A stretch of DNA of 64,000 nt from Viridibacillus sp050279675 (GCF_050279675.1 NZ_JBNNUK010000001.1:62001-126000), one strand, 5' to 3'; counted from the first letter of the stretch, positions 53,074 to 62,003 are shown. Notes: generated by a model from the sequence alone, not told the origin. Program-made: numbers and translations.

Positions 53074-55638
53074 ATGATAAAAAAACACGGTTGGACAATC
53101 ATCTGTACCTTACTACTAGCAATTTTCGTCATTGGAGCTAACGGCACCGAAGCTGCGGAAAGCTACAAAACAACGGCAATTAGCAAGATCACAGTCATTA
53201 AATCTACAAAAGCGAAAATCTATCAACAACCAGACGCAAAGTCTACAAGCAAAGCCGCAACAACAGCTCAAACAAAACAAGTAATGATGAGCAATAAAAA
53301 AGCCACAACAGGTGGAGTGACATACTATGCCATCTACAAATTCGGAGATACGAAAAAAACACAATTAGGCTGGGTAAAATCTACCGACCTTAATATCCGA
53401 AACTACAGCCTAACTTCAACAAAAGCTCAAACATTCTATCTAAAAGGCTCCGGTAGAGGATATGTTAGTCCTTGGGGAAGTACAGATGCAATCTACACAT
53501 CATTAAAAACATATAAAAACGCTAAATTTACAGCTACAACAACAATTACATCAACAAGCAAATGGTACCAAGGTAAGCTAAATGGCAAAACAGTATGGAT
53601 TCACAACAGCCATCTATCAACAAAGCCAACTGTTGATACTTCAGAAGTTCCAACAGAAAAGCCTGTAGAAACGAGCGTTAGTTTCGTAGCTAAAGTTAAA
53701 AGCAGTTCAGCTAAAATTTTCAAAGATATCACTAAAGCATCAACATATACAAAAGCAGGAACTAGTAATATCAACACCGTTTTATATGTTAAAAAGAAAG
53801 CTACATATAAAGGAAGCAAATACTACCTACTAAGCACTAAAGAAAGTGCAACATCAGGCGTCATCGGCTGGATCAAATCAACAGATGCAACAGCCTATAA
53901 CCATAAAGCAATCAGCACAAAATCTAAAACCCTTTCGTTAACTGGAACAGGATCAGCCTATACGAAAATTTGGGGCGGCACAAATGATGTTGCCATCAAA
54001 ACCCTAACAAAATATAAAAACGCAAAATTTGTCGTAACAAAAACAGAAAGAATTGGTAACACAGATTGGTACCAAGGTAAAATCGGTACAAAAACAATTT
54101 GGATTTCATCAAAATATACAAAGGCATATGTCGAAGTAGCAGCAGAACCAGAAGAAACGGACGCGAGCTACCTTGGTCGACTTTCTAGTAACACAGTGAA
54201 AATCTACAAAGATATCACAAAACTAGAAGACTATATCTTAGCAGGTAGCACATATACCAATGAAACCTTCTACATAAAAAAAGAAGCGTCATTCGAAGAT
54301 GAAGAATATTACCAAATTAGCCGCACAAACGACACATCAACAACTGTAGTAGGATGGGTAGAGGCAAGTGATGTAACTACATACGATAATTCACTTGTAG
54401 ATACAACTAAATTTACAACTTACATTGCAGGGACAAGCAGTGCTTATAATATCCCTTATGGTACAACAAATAACATCGTCTACGACTTAAGTAAATACCG
54501 TGCAAAAACATTCAAAGTTACTCGCACAGAAAAAGTCGGCTCAAGTATTTGGTACCAAGGTACATTATCAAACAAAACAGTATGGATCAATTCAGCTTAC
54601 GTAGAAACAAATCCATATATTGCACTTAACTTAAGAAAACCAACAGATCTAACAGCTACACAAATGCGCTCGTTCCTGATTAGTAAAGGAAAAACGACAG
54701 ACAATGTACTTTACAAACTAGTACCATCATTCTTAGAAGTTCAAAACGAAGCAGGTATTAACGCACAGTTCATGCTAGCCCATGCAATTTTAGAAACAGG
54801 TTGGGGCAGCTCAGCTATTTCACAGTACAAAAACAACTACTTTGGTTTCCAAGCATATGACACATGTGCTTTCACATGTGCGAAGTACTTCCCAACAGGA
54901 AAAGATGGATTGAATGCCTACGCATATAAAATCTACCGTGATTACCTAACTACTACAGGTGCTTATTACAACGGTCCGACATTATTAGGTATGAATGTAA
55001 AATATGCGACAGACAAAGAATGGAGTCGTAAAATTGCCAACCTAATGGCACAGATGAAACCCTATAGTTCATCTGACTACAGCGGTAAAACAGCGAGTAC
55101 AAAAGTTATGACAGCACCAAAAGAATATGATCATATTCTGCCAGAATCTAAAGCGCAACCAGCGCAATTCGTAAAATTACCAACAGATGTAACAGCAACA
55201 GTATCAGCGAGTAGCTTGAACATCTATTATATGCCATACGCGTATTCGAAAAAGATTGGAACTTACGGAAAAGAAAAAGTGATCACATTAAAGGCTTATC
55301 ATACAGATGTACGTGACTTTAAAAACTCGAGTGGCAAAAACACACGCTGGTTACGTATTGCTTACAATGGCACACAAGGTTGGGTACGCACGGACGAGAT
55401 TACGCTAGATAATCTATCGTTCACAAAAGACGAATCAAACCTACGCTCAAGTGCAGGAGCAACAGCAAGTGATACAATCCAAGAAGTAGTGCCAAACAAC
55501 ACACCACTTAAACACGTCTATACTATTTTCGGTAACAAGAAAAAAGAAAAAGTAGGAAAAGACACATGGTACCAAGTATATGCCCCTAAATCAGGCAAAA
55601 AACTATGGATCAGTGGCAGCCTATTAACAACATTCTAA
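53074..55638 (+). CDS. secreted N-acetylglucosaminidase autolysin with GW/SH3-like modules
   Basis: 854 residues. Signal peptide 1-28 (ends ANGTEA-A). Three homologous wall-binding modules of about 155 residues (about 35-190, 205-350, 360-520), each with a GWVKS-type strand and a WYQGKL-x-KTVWI strand. Then a GH73-type glucosaminidase domain (about 530-670) with LVPSFLEVQNEAGINAQFML, the catalytic Glu in HAILETGWGSSAIS, and KNNYFGFQAYD. SH3-like modules close the C-terminus (about 690-854). It cuts peptidoglycan glycan strands; the modules probably bind teichoic acid. Lysine- and threonine-rich, with A/C-rich codons. Confidence 0.88.
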   Translation: MIKKHGWTIICTLLLAIFVIGANGTEAAESYKTTAISKITVIKSTKAKIYQQPDAKSTSKAATTAQTKQVMMSNKKATTGGVTYYAIYKFGDTKKTQLGWVKSTDLNIRNYSLTSTKAQTFYLKGSGRGYVSPWGSTDAIYTSLKTYKNAKFTATTTITSTSKWYQGKLNGKTVWIHNSHLSTKPTVDTSEVPTEKPVETSVSFVAKVKSSSAKIFKDITKASTYTKAGTSNINTVLYVKKKATYKGSKYYLLSTKESATSGVIGWIKSTDATAYNHKAISTKSKTLSLTGTGSAYTKIWGGTNDVAIKTLTKYKNAKFVVTKTERIGNTDWYQGKIGTKTIWISSKYTKAYVEVAAEPEETDASYLGRLSSNTVKIYKDITKLEDYILAGSTYTNETFYIKKEASFEDEEYYQISRTNDTSTTVVGWVEASDVTTYDNSLVDTTKFTTYIAGTSSAYNIPYGTTNNIVYDLSKYRAKTFKVTRTEKVGSSIWYQGTLSNKTVWINSAYVETNPYIALNLRKPTDLTATQMRSFLISKGKTTDNVLYKLVPSFLEVQNEAGINAQFMLAHAILETGWGSSAISQYKNNYFGFQAYDTCAFTCAKYFPTGKDGLNAYAYKIYRDYLTTTGAYYNGPTLLGMNVKYATDKEWSRKIANLMAQMKPYSSSDYSGKTASTKVMTAPKEYDHILPESKAQPAQFVKLPTDVTATVSASSLNIYYMPYAYSKKIGTYGKEKVITLKAYHTDVRDFKNSSGKNTRWLRIAYNGTQGWVRTDEITLDNLSFTKDESNLRSSAGATASDTIQEVVPNNTPLKHVYTIFGNKKKEKVGKDTWYQVYAPKSGKKLWISGSLLTTF

Positions 55639-55644
55639 TATATA

Positions 55645-55673
55645 AGGCCCCTTGCAAACGCAGGGGGTCTTAT
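55645..55673 (+). terminator. autolysin gene terminator
   Basis: GGCCCCTTGC and GCAGGGGGTC form a stem with one wobble pair and one mismatch around AAAC; a short T-rich stretch follows. Confidence 0.6.
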
Positions 55674-55771
55674 TTTGTCTAAAGAGAAAAATTCCATCAT
55701 CTAAAACTCCACAAATTCCACCAAATAATGCGGATTCATTCTAAAGAACAATCATTTAAGGGAGTATTACA

Positions 55772-55888
55772 ATTCAAGTAGATCATACAAAAACACATAA
55801 AAAGGTGCAAAAAGAGATTCCTCCAATACATGTTGCTCACATAACTAAAAAACATCATCAATCAGGACGTGAATATTCTGCTAAATAA
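55772..55888 (+). CDS. possible small basic protein with ATT start
   Basis: A 38-residue frame, His- and Lys-rich (VDHTKTHKKVQKEIPPIHV, then AHITKKHHQSGREYSAK). AAGGGAG (55758-55764) stands seven bases before ATT 55772; no ATG, GTG or TTG is at a suitable distance, and the nearest canonical alternative is an internal GTG near 55805 with AAAAAGG upstream. I do not recognise it. The last codons run into array R4. Either a small gene with a rare start or a remnant. Confidence 0.35.
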   Translation: MQVDHTKTHKKVQKEIPPIHVAHITKKHHQSGREYSAK

Positions 55889-55983
55889 CAAACAATTAAG
55901 TTAACGCAACAAACAACGAATTTAACGTAACAAACACTCGAGTTAGCGCAATAAATACCTCAGAAAACGCAACAAACCACCCC
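55879..55983 (+). repeat. short array R4, five 21-bp units
   Basis: Five units of exactly 21 bases (55879, 55900, 55921, 55942, 55963). Shared core: TTAACGCAACAAAC with variants TTAACGTAACAAAC and TTAGCGCAATAAAT, then 7 loosely conserved bases. Unit 55942 contains GAGTTAGCGCAATAAA across its left border, close to the R1-R3 core GAGTAGCGCTAAAG. Same period and strand as R1-R3, but AT-rich and decayed. Confidence 0.7.
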
Positions 55984-56073
55984 CACAACAAAATAATGTA
56001 TATGGATAATATTGGTTTAAAGCCAAATTACTAGTATACTAAAAAAGAACAAAATAGATTGGAGATGAAAGAA

Positions 56074-56898
56074 ATGAAAATGATGAAGTACATAGTAATG
56101 ATGGCGGTGATGGTCATGATATCCGTATGTCTAAACAGTACTATAGGCCATGCTGAGGAATTTTATGAAACAATCCCACTAAACAAAACGCTATCAAAAA
56201 CATTGATTATGGATGAAAACAAAGAAGCAGGGAATATGTATCAAGTGAAAATACCAAAAGATGGGGTTGCAAAACTTCAAATCGAGTCCCCAAAAAACAA
56301 AGAATTCACGCTGTTCCTTATGAGTGGCTTAGAAAATGTAGGCATACTTGATCCGAAAGTGAATTCACCAATTATTAGCTATGCCATCAGTTCAAAAGAA
56401 GCCGATTACAACAAATCAATTATGACCGATTCAGTCGGTGTAAAAAAGGGAACTTACTATGTATTTGCCTTCACAGAAGGGAATGTTGAGAAAGTAAAGT
56501 TCAAAGTATCCTTCAAAGCAGCATCTAACTACGAAAAGGAAAACAACAACACGATAAAAACTGCGACACCGATCAAGCTTGGTAGCACATATAAAGCAGA
56601 CATTAAGATGTATGATAGGAAAGATTATTACAAAGTCACAGTGCCTAAAAAGACGAAGCTCCAAATTACAGTAAAGAAACAACTAAAAGCGCCATTTAAA
56701 ATTGCACTACAAAATAGCGAGAAGCAAACAATCAAACAACTGAAGATGAAATCATTAAACAATACATTAACACACACAGGTACGGTAACAGTAGATAAAG
56801 GAACATACTATGTGAATGTATCAAGTGGAGTATATTTCGGAACCTCATCTGATTATGACAAAGCACCTTACACGATTAAAGTGAATACTACTAAGTAG
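56074..56898 (+). CDS. secreted protein with PPC-like beta domains
   Basis: 274 residues. Signal peptide about 1-27 (ending STIGHA). Two similar beta-sandwich segments, about 30-140 and 150-274, each with a GTYYVF or GTYYVNV strand and a YKVTVPK-type strand, as in bacterial pre-peptidase C-terminal (PPC) domains. No catalytic domain. Probably a surface or extracellular binding protein. ATG 56074 lies nine bases after GGAG; a TTG at 56059 is inside that site. Lysine-rich like its neighbours. Confidence 0.7.
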   Translation: MKMMKYIVMMAVMVMISVCLNSTIGHAEEFYETIPLNKTLSKTLIMDENKEAGNMYQVKIPKDGVAKLQIESPKNKEFTLFLMSGLENVGILDPKVNSPIISYAISSKEADYNKSIMTDSVGVKKGTYYVFAFTEGNVEKVKFKVSFKAASNYEKENNNTIKTATPIKLGSTYKADIKMYDRKDYYKVTVPKKTKLQITVKKQLKAPFKIALQNSEKQTIKQLKMKSLNNTLTHTGTVTVDKGTYYVNVSSGVYFGTSSDYDKAPYTIKVNTTK

Positions 56899-56925
56899 AA
56901 AATAGCGTCACTAGTGACGTAAAAG

Positions 56926-56969
56926 AAATATTACAACCTGTAACATTTAACATGCAGGTTGTAATATTT
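56926..56969 (+). terminator. long hairpin after the PPC-like gene
   Basis: AAATATTACAACCTG (56926-56940) pairs perfectly with CAGGTTGTAATATTT (56955-56969). Little T tract follows. A short palindrome GCGTCACTAGTGACGT precedes it at 56905-56920. Confidence 0.75.
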
Positions 56970-57028
56970 GTAATGGAAGAATAGGCATGTTATTAAAAGT
57001 AGAATCATATAAATCACAAACAATAAAA

Positions 57029-57042
57029 TGATAGCGCTTACA
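57029..57042. promoter_or_regulatory. cre-like CcpA site upstream of the surface-protein gene
   Basis: TGATAGCGCTTACA fits the cre consensus TGWAANCGNTNWCA at 13 of 14 positions. A TATAAT at 57074-57079 lies about 32 bases downstream, without a good -35. Confidence 0.45.
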
Positions 57043-57434
57043 ATAATGCGTGTGAATAGTGAAAATATTGCTATATAATAGGAAGAAACTCTATATAAAT
57101 ATTAGCGAGCGGATCAAGAAAGAAGAAGAGTAGGGCAGTTATCTTCTATATGAGCATGTGTCTTATGTTACAAGAAAGAAACTAGCAGTATAAGTTATGA
57201 TATATTTTTAAGTATTTTGTTAAAAAAATACCTTAATTGGTATTATATTACTAACTTTACAGTCGTTATCGTAATAATCTCATAGGTTTTGTATAAAATT
57301 GCTAATATCTCTCAGTTTTACTAATAATTTTGTTAAACATAGCATTATAGTATTAAAGTAACGAATAACTACAAATCTATGGAAGAAAAAAGGGTGGAAA
57401 TTCTCCTATATATAAACGATAATTAGGCTTAAGC
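57043..57434. other. AT-rich promoter region of the surface-protein gene
   Basis: Nearly 400 bases with several possible -10 elements (TATAAT 57074-57079, TATTAA near 57350) but no clean -35/-10 pair and no gene. Long leaders with more than one promoter are usual for S-layer genes. Confidence 0.4.
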
Positions 57435-57476
57435 ATGATTAGCTGATGAAAAACAAAACAGCGAAATGCTAATCAT
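57435..57476 (+). promoter_or_regulatory. 5' leader hairpin of the surface-protein mRNA
   Basis: ATGATTAGC (57435-57443) pairs perfectly with GCTAATCAT (57468-57476), just upstream of the ribosome binding site GGGAGG. Such 5' hairpins often stabilise S-layer messages. The right arm lies in AAATGCTAATCATAT, a 15-mer also found in the patA leader. Confidence 0.5.
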
Positions 57477-57502
57477 ATCCAATAAGGGAGGATTTTTTAA
57501 AA

Positions 57503-60500
57503 ATGGGTAAATTCAATCTAAAATTTGTAAAACCTGTCGCATCACTAGCAATCGGTGCAGCAGTATTAACAGGATCATTCGCAGTATCTGGTGCTGCTGA
57601 TACAGCTTTCGCAAAAGCAGCAACTGTAAAAGTTTCTAAAGGTAAATTGGTATCTGCAAAATCAGGTAAAGCGGTGAAAGGTTACAAATCTTACAAAGGT
57701 GTTCTTTACAAGAACGGTAAGAAATTCACTGGCCTTTACAAAAATACTTATTACAAAACAGGTAAAAAAGGCACTGGCCTTTACAAAAACGTATACTACA
57801 AAGCTGGTAAAAAAGGTAGCGGCTGGGTAGGAAGCGGTTCTTCTAAAAAATGGTACCAAGATGGTAAATTACTAACAGGTCTTGGTAAAAACTCTGGTAA
57901 ACTATTTATCAAAGGGAAATACGCTAACGGTATCGTAACTTACAAAGGTCAAGAAAAACTATACAAAGACGGCGTTGTAGTGAAAACTGTAGTTGATGCA
58001 GCTAAAGCTATTAACAACACAACTGTTGAAGTAACATTCGCAGAAGCTCAAAAAGCTAGCGATATCTCAGCTGGACGTTTCAAAATCGAAGGCTTAGAAG
58101 TTACTAACGCTTCAGTTAAACAAACTGACGACAAAGTTATTGTATTAACAACTGCTGCTCAAACTGGTGGTAAAACTTACACTGTAGCTCTTGATGGCGT
58201 GAAATCACGTACATTCAAAGGTGTATCTAACGTATTACCAACAGCTATCACTAACGTAACTCCTTCTTTACAAGGTATTATCGGTAAAGAAGTAACTGTT
58301 AAAACTCAAGTTGATGTTCCAGCTGGACAATCTAAAGAAGGTATCGCTGTAACATTCAACATCACTAACTCTGCAGATACTTCTGTAGGTAACTTCGGTA
58401 AGAAAATCACTGCTGAAGCATTTACGGATGCTAACGGAGTAGCTTCTTACTCTTACACTCAATATGTAGCAGGTACAGATGATACTGTTGAAGCTTATCC
58501 AACTGGTAACGCATCATTAAAAGCTACTGCTGCTAAAGTTTACTGGGGTAATACTGAACGTTTAACTATTACTGAAGTAACAACTGGTAATGCATTAGCA
58601 AACGGTTCTAAAAAAGTTTACAAAGTTAAAGCTCAAAACTATGCAACTGCATATGATGCTAACAATAAAGCATTATACAACTATGTAAACGTTGCATTTG
58701 CTGAAAATGTAAACGTAACTCCTGACAAATTAGTTCGTGGAGCATCAATTGAAGACACAGGTATTTCAGGTAACGCTTCATACCCATCTCAAGTAACAAC
58801 TGGTGGCGTAAATAAAGTACAAGTTAAATTAGATGCTAACGGTGAAGCAACATTCACAGTTACTGGTTCTAATGCTGCTGTAACGCCAATCGTTTTCGTT
58901 GACGCTGCTACTAAAGATGATAAATTAGCTTCAACTGAGTTACAAGCTAAAGCAGCAACTGTTACATTCGCACTTAGCCATACTTTAGGTTTAGCAGTTA
59001 AAGCTGAAGGCGTTCAAAACGCTGCTGCAATTAATGTTGGCAATGCTAACAACAAAGGTACTGGTGAAGGTGGACGTTCTTACACTGTAACTGTTACTGA
59101 CAAAGATGGTAAAGTAGCTCCAGCTGGTACTAAAGCTTATGTAACGTTTGCTGAAGGAAGCTATAGCACTGATAAAAAAGCTTACATTTTAAATGGTACT
59201 TCTAGAGTAGAAGCAAATAAAACTGTTCGTCATGAAATTTCAGTAACAGGTACAAAAGGTGAAGCAACATTCACTTTAGTAGGTGATCATGATGCTTATG
59301 CTGCTCCAACTGTTTACTTAGAAAACGGTAAAGAATTTGGATTAGATAAAGCTGATTTACAAATTGTAGGTGAAACAACTTACTTCGTAAATGCAGTAGT
59401 TAATAATGCACTATTAACTGTTGTAGATGCAGATGGTAAAGAAGTTACTACATTACCAACTACTAAAACTGCATACTTTAACTACGATTCTGTAGATCAA
59501 AATGAATTTGAGTACTTCACTGGTAATGGAAACTACGAAGTTTCTTACCAAGTAACAGCTCACTTTGCTGATGTTACAGCTAATGGTAAAGTAGTTAAAA
59601 AAGGTACAACTGAAACTATCAAAGTGAATGCTTCTGCTGGTAAAGCAGTATTAGCAGTAACTTCTGAAAATGTTGGATCTAACGTAACTGTAAATGCTTC
59701 TGCTTCACAAGCAAGCTTACCAAACAAAACAGCTTCAATTGCATTTACTAAAGGTTCTCAATTACCTGCAGTTTACACTGGTGTAATTTCAAGTATTGAT
59801 ACATCTAAAAATACTTTAACATTTGCTGGTTATGATGCAATTAAATATTCAACTTCTTCATTCAAAAACGAACAAGGCATTGTAATTAACGAAGCTAAAT
59901 TCGAAGAGTATGTAACAGATGCACTTGCAGCTAAGAAAAAAGTAACTGTTTCTGCTGTTCAAGGTACAGATGGCACTTACGTTCTTGAAATTGAGAAAAT
60001 TGAAAATGGTTCTGTTGTAACTGGTACAATTACTAAAGCAGAATTAAACGCTGCTGGTGATGAACTTACAGTTACATTTGATAAAGACTTAAAAGCTTCT
60101 TCAGTCGTTTATGCTGACTTTACACTTACTGGTGTTGCATCTGGATCTATTAAGTCGGTTTCAGGAAATAAAGTTGTATTAAATGTAACGGGTGCATCAA
60201 CTTCAAGTACTGTAGCTGTAGCTGCTGACAGTGTAGAATTTACTGATGGATCTTCAAATAGTGCAATTACTGCTAAACCTGTAACTCAACCAGTTGTAAA
60301 TAAAATTTCAACTTTATCTACAACTAAACAAAACATTAAAGGTGCTACAGAAGTTCTAGCTAAGGGCGATGTAACAGTAGACACTAAAACAGTTACAGCT
60401 ACTGTAACTGCAGGTGAAGATCAAGCTGCATACAATGGCTTGAAAATTAAATTTGTAGGATCTACAACTGCTGCAACTCCTTCAGCTGCATACAATTCTT

Positions 60501-60958
60501 CTGACAAAGAAGTAACTGTAACTTTAGGATATTCTGATGGAAATAATACTCTATCTAATGTTAACACTGCAATCCAAGGTTTAGCTGCTCATGGTACAAT
60601 TGATTTCGCTAAAATCACATTGACTGGTACGGCTTTAGAATCTGCAGATGTAGCTACTGCTAAAACTATTACATTAGGAAAAGGTGTAACTGCTGCTACT
60701 GCTACTGCAGGTGTATATGCATTTACTATTTCTAATAACTTATCTTCTGGTGATGTAATCACTGTTAACGGTAAATCTTATGTAGCGGGTACTGACTTTA
60801 CGGTTGGTTCAACAAACGTAGTAACTGCAACTAACTTAGCTGTTGCAATTGAAGCTACTGATAAACGTTTCGCAACAGTAACAAGTGCAGCTGGTGTAAT
60901 TACATTAACTGATGCTACTGCTGATGGCGCTGCTAAACCAACACTATCAATTAAATAA
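57503..60958 (+). CDS. S-layer-type surface protein without SLH domains
   Basis: 1151 residues. Signal peptide about 1-38 (ends DTAFA). Residues about 41-160 form a lysine/tyrosine-rich repeat domain with GVLYKNGKKFTGLYKNTYYK, GTGLYKNVYYKAGKKGSGW and KWYQDGKLLTGL units, reminiscent of wall-binding repeats. The remaining 990 residues are Ig-like beta domains rich in Thr, Val, Ala and Gly (for example NTTVEVTFAEAQKASDISAG near 172), typical of S-layer and adhesin stalks. No SLH domain or LPXTG signal is visible. Codon use is strongly biased, unlike the preceding genes, as in very abundant proteins. The positively charged repeats may hold it on teichoic acid (inference). Confidence 0.85.
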   Translation: MGKFNLKFVKPVASLAIGAAVLTGSFAVSGAADTAFAKAATVKVSKGKLVSAKSGKAVKGYKSYKGVLYKNGKKFTGLYKNTYYKTGKKGTGLYKNVYYKAGKKGSGWVGSGSSKKWYQDGKLLTGLGKNSGKLFIKGKYANGIVTYKGQEKLYKDGVVVKTVVDAAKAINNTTVEVTFAEAQKASDISAGRFKIEGLEVTNASVKQTDDKVIVLTTAAQTGGKTYTVALDGVKSRTFKGVSNVLPTAITNVTPSLQGIIGKEVTVKTQVDVPAGQSKEGIAVTFNITNSADTSVGNFGKKITAEAFTDANGVASYSYTQYVAGTDDTVEAYPTGNASLKATAAKVYWGNTERLTITEVTTGNALANGSKKVYKVKAQNYATAYDANNKALYNYVNVAFAENVNVTPDKLVRGASIEDTGISGNASYPSQVTTGGVNKVQVKLDANGEATFTVTGSNAAVTPIVFVDAATKDDKLASTELQAKAATVTFALSHTLGLAVKAEGVQNAAAINVGNANNKGTGEGGRSYTVTVTDKDGKVAPAGTKAYVTFAEGSYSTDKKAYILNGTSRVEANKTVRHEISVTGTKGEATFTLVGDHDAYAAPTVYLENGKEFGLDKADLQIVGETTYFVNAVVNNALLTVVDADGKEVTTLPTTKTAYFNYDSVDQNEFEYFTGNGNYEVSYQVTAHFADVTANGKVVKKGTTETIKVNASAGKAVLAVTSENVGSNVTVNASASQASLPNKTASIAFTKGSQLPAVYTGVISSIDTSKNTLTFAGYDAIKYSTSSFKNEQGIVINEAKFEEYVTDALAAKKKVTVSAVQGTDGTYVLEIEKIENGSVVTGTITKAELNAAGDELTVTFDKDLKASSVVYADFTLTGVASGSIKSVSGNKVVLNVTGASTSSTVAVAADSVEFTDGSSNSAITAKPVTQPVVNKISTLSTTKQNIKGATEVLAKGDVTVDTKTVTATVTAGEDQAAYNGLKIKFVGSTTAATPSAAYNSSDKEVTVTLGYSDGNNTLSNVNTAIQGLAAHGTIDFAKITLTGTALESADVATAKTITLGKGVTAATATAGVYAFTISNNLSSGDVITVNGKSYVAGTDFTVGSTNVVTATNLAVAIEATDKRFATVTSAAGVITLTDATADGAAKPTLSIK

Positions 60959-61048
60959 TTAACCAATCAATTGGTGTACAGTCACCCAAATAGTCGTGAA
61001 CTTCACGTTAGTTTGAACAATTGATACAGAATAAGTCTTAGTGACTAG

Positions 61049-61078
61049 CCCCTAATCTCTTCGGAGGTTAGGGGTTTT
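61049..61078 (+). terminator. surface-protein gene terminator with UUCG loop
   Basis: CCCCTAATCTC (61049-61059), TTCG loop, GAGGTTAGGGG (61064-61074), then TTTT. A very stable stem. Confidence 0.95.
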
Positions 61079-61135
61079 CTGTTTGCTGTAATAAGTGAGA
61101 TTTCAAATATATATCATAATCATGATTGAATCAGA

Positions 61136-61168
61136 AGCCTTAATACCACTGGTATTAGGGCTATTTTT
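61136..61168 (+). terminator. second terminator downstream
   Basis: AGCCTTAATACC (61136-61147) pairs with GGTATTAGGGCT (61151-61162) with one wobble, followed by ATTTTTAT. Confidence 0.8.
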
Positions 61169-61191
61169 ATTGGAGGAGGAATGAAACATGA

Positions 61192-61296
61192 ATGAAGGTA
61201 AAAGAGCTTCAAAAACAAATTGTGATTAAAAAAGGGAAGGGTGAACAAGATGACGACTCTAGGACGTTTTTGGTTGGCTTTAGAAAAGGTTTCTAA
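61192..61296 (+). CDS. possible 34-residue ORF (fragment?)
   Basis: ATG 61192 begins MKVKELQKQIVIKKGKGEQD and stops after 34 codons, overlapping the next ORF in another frame. A GGAGGAGGA at 61172-61180 is about 11 bases upstream. The composition looks coding. Together with the next entry it may be one gene broken by a frameshift. Not recognised. Confidence 0.35.
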   Translation: MKVKELQKQIVIKKGKGEQDDDSRTFLVGFRKGF

Positions 61297-61432
61297 GGAA
61301 GAAGTAGATTTGAAGGACGTTGGTCATGAAACAATAGAATTGTATCGAGATGAATTAGATACAAACTTAATACCAGCGGATGAAATGAAGAACTTACCAG
61401 ATGAGGTTCTCGTATCATCAGCTAATTTATAG
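61250..61432 (+). CDS. hypothetical 60-residue acidic protein
   Basis: ATG 61250 with GGGAAGGG nine bases upstream; product begins MTTLGRFWLALEKVSKEEVD and is rich in Glu, Asp and Leu, no membrane helix. Not recognised; small phage-like or accessory proteins have similar character. It overlaps the end of the preceding frame by 47 bases, so only one may be real unless a frameshift has split a single gene. The larger size makes this one the better candidate. Confidence 0.45.
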   Translation: MTTLGRFWLALEKVSKEEVDLKDVGHETIELYRDELDTNLIPADEMKNLPDEVLVSSANL

Positions 61433-61455
61433 ATGAAAAAAGTGATGAGTACTTA

Positions 61456-61545
61456 ATGATTGATATTACATTATATGAAAATTCTGAACAATTAAGTACT
61501 GTTTGGATGAAAAATGGAGAAGTAATTGAAGAACCGACTCAATGA
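61456..61545 (+). CDS. possible 29-residue ORF
   Basis: ATG 61456, product MIDITLYENSEQLSTVWMKN and nine more residues. Protein-like composition but no clear ribosome binding site. It follows the previous ORF by 23 bases. Could be part of the same small gene group. Confidence 0.3.
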   Translation: MIDITLYENSEQLSTVWMKNGEVIEEPTQ

Positions 61546-62003
61546 TTAGGGGAGGAGGGAAACTCACGACGTTTCTAATAAGAATCTCTCGACATAAGTA
61601 AATGGCATTGGCATGGAAACAGGAAAGTACATGAGATACATAGTATGTGCTTATTTGGCGCGCCTATAAACTGCCGACATTATGATATAACTGTCGCGAG
61701 TGATGGGAGGAGAATAACTCTTTATAAGGAAATTAAACATGTATGTAATAAGAAAAAAAAGACCACCAATAAAAATATGAAGGTCTTTAAAAACAATGAG
61801 GTATATAATTTTCATTGTATATCGAGAGATACCACTTTTAAGAATAAATGAATATGTAAAAGGATGTCCAAAAATCATCTTCCCAATTATGTAGAATCGA
61901 ACACAATAAAATATAATGAATTAGAAGGTTGTTCGAAATGAAAATATGGAACCATTAAGTATGACGGGAAGAAATTATAATTATAGTACCGGGGAGTTTT
62001 AAA
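61546..62003. other. intergenic region before cidR
   Basis: No gene I can support. Short overlapping frames on both strands lack ribosome binding sites or protein-like composition. An imperfect AAAGACC/GGTCTTT hairpin lies near 61757-61790. Confidence 0.4.

Noticed and set aside
61645..61878. Overlapping plus- and minus-strand frames of 68 and 75 codons
   Set aside because: No ribosome binding site, AT-driven composition, and mutual overlap; neither resembles a known protein.
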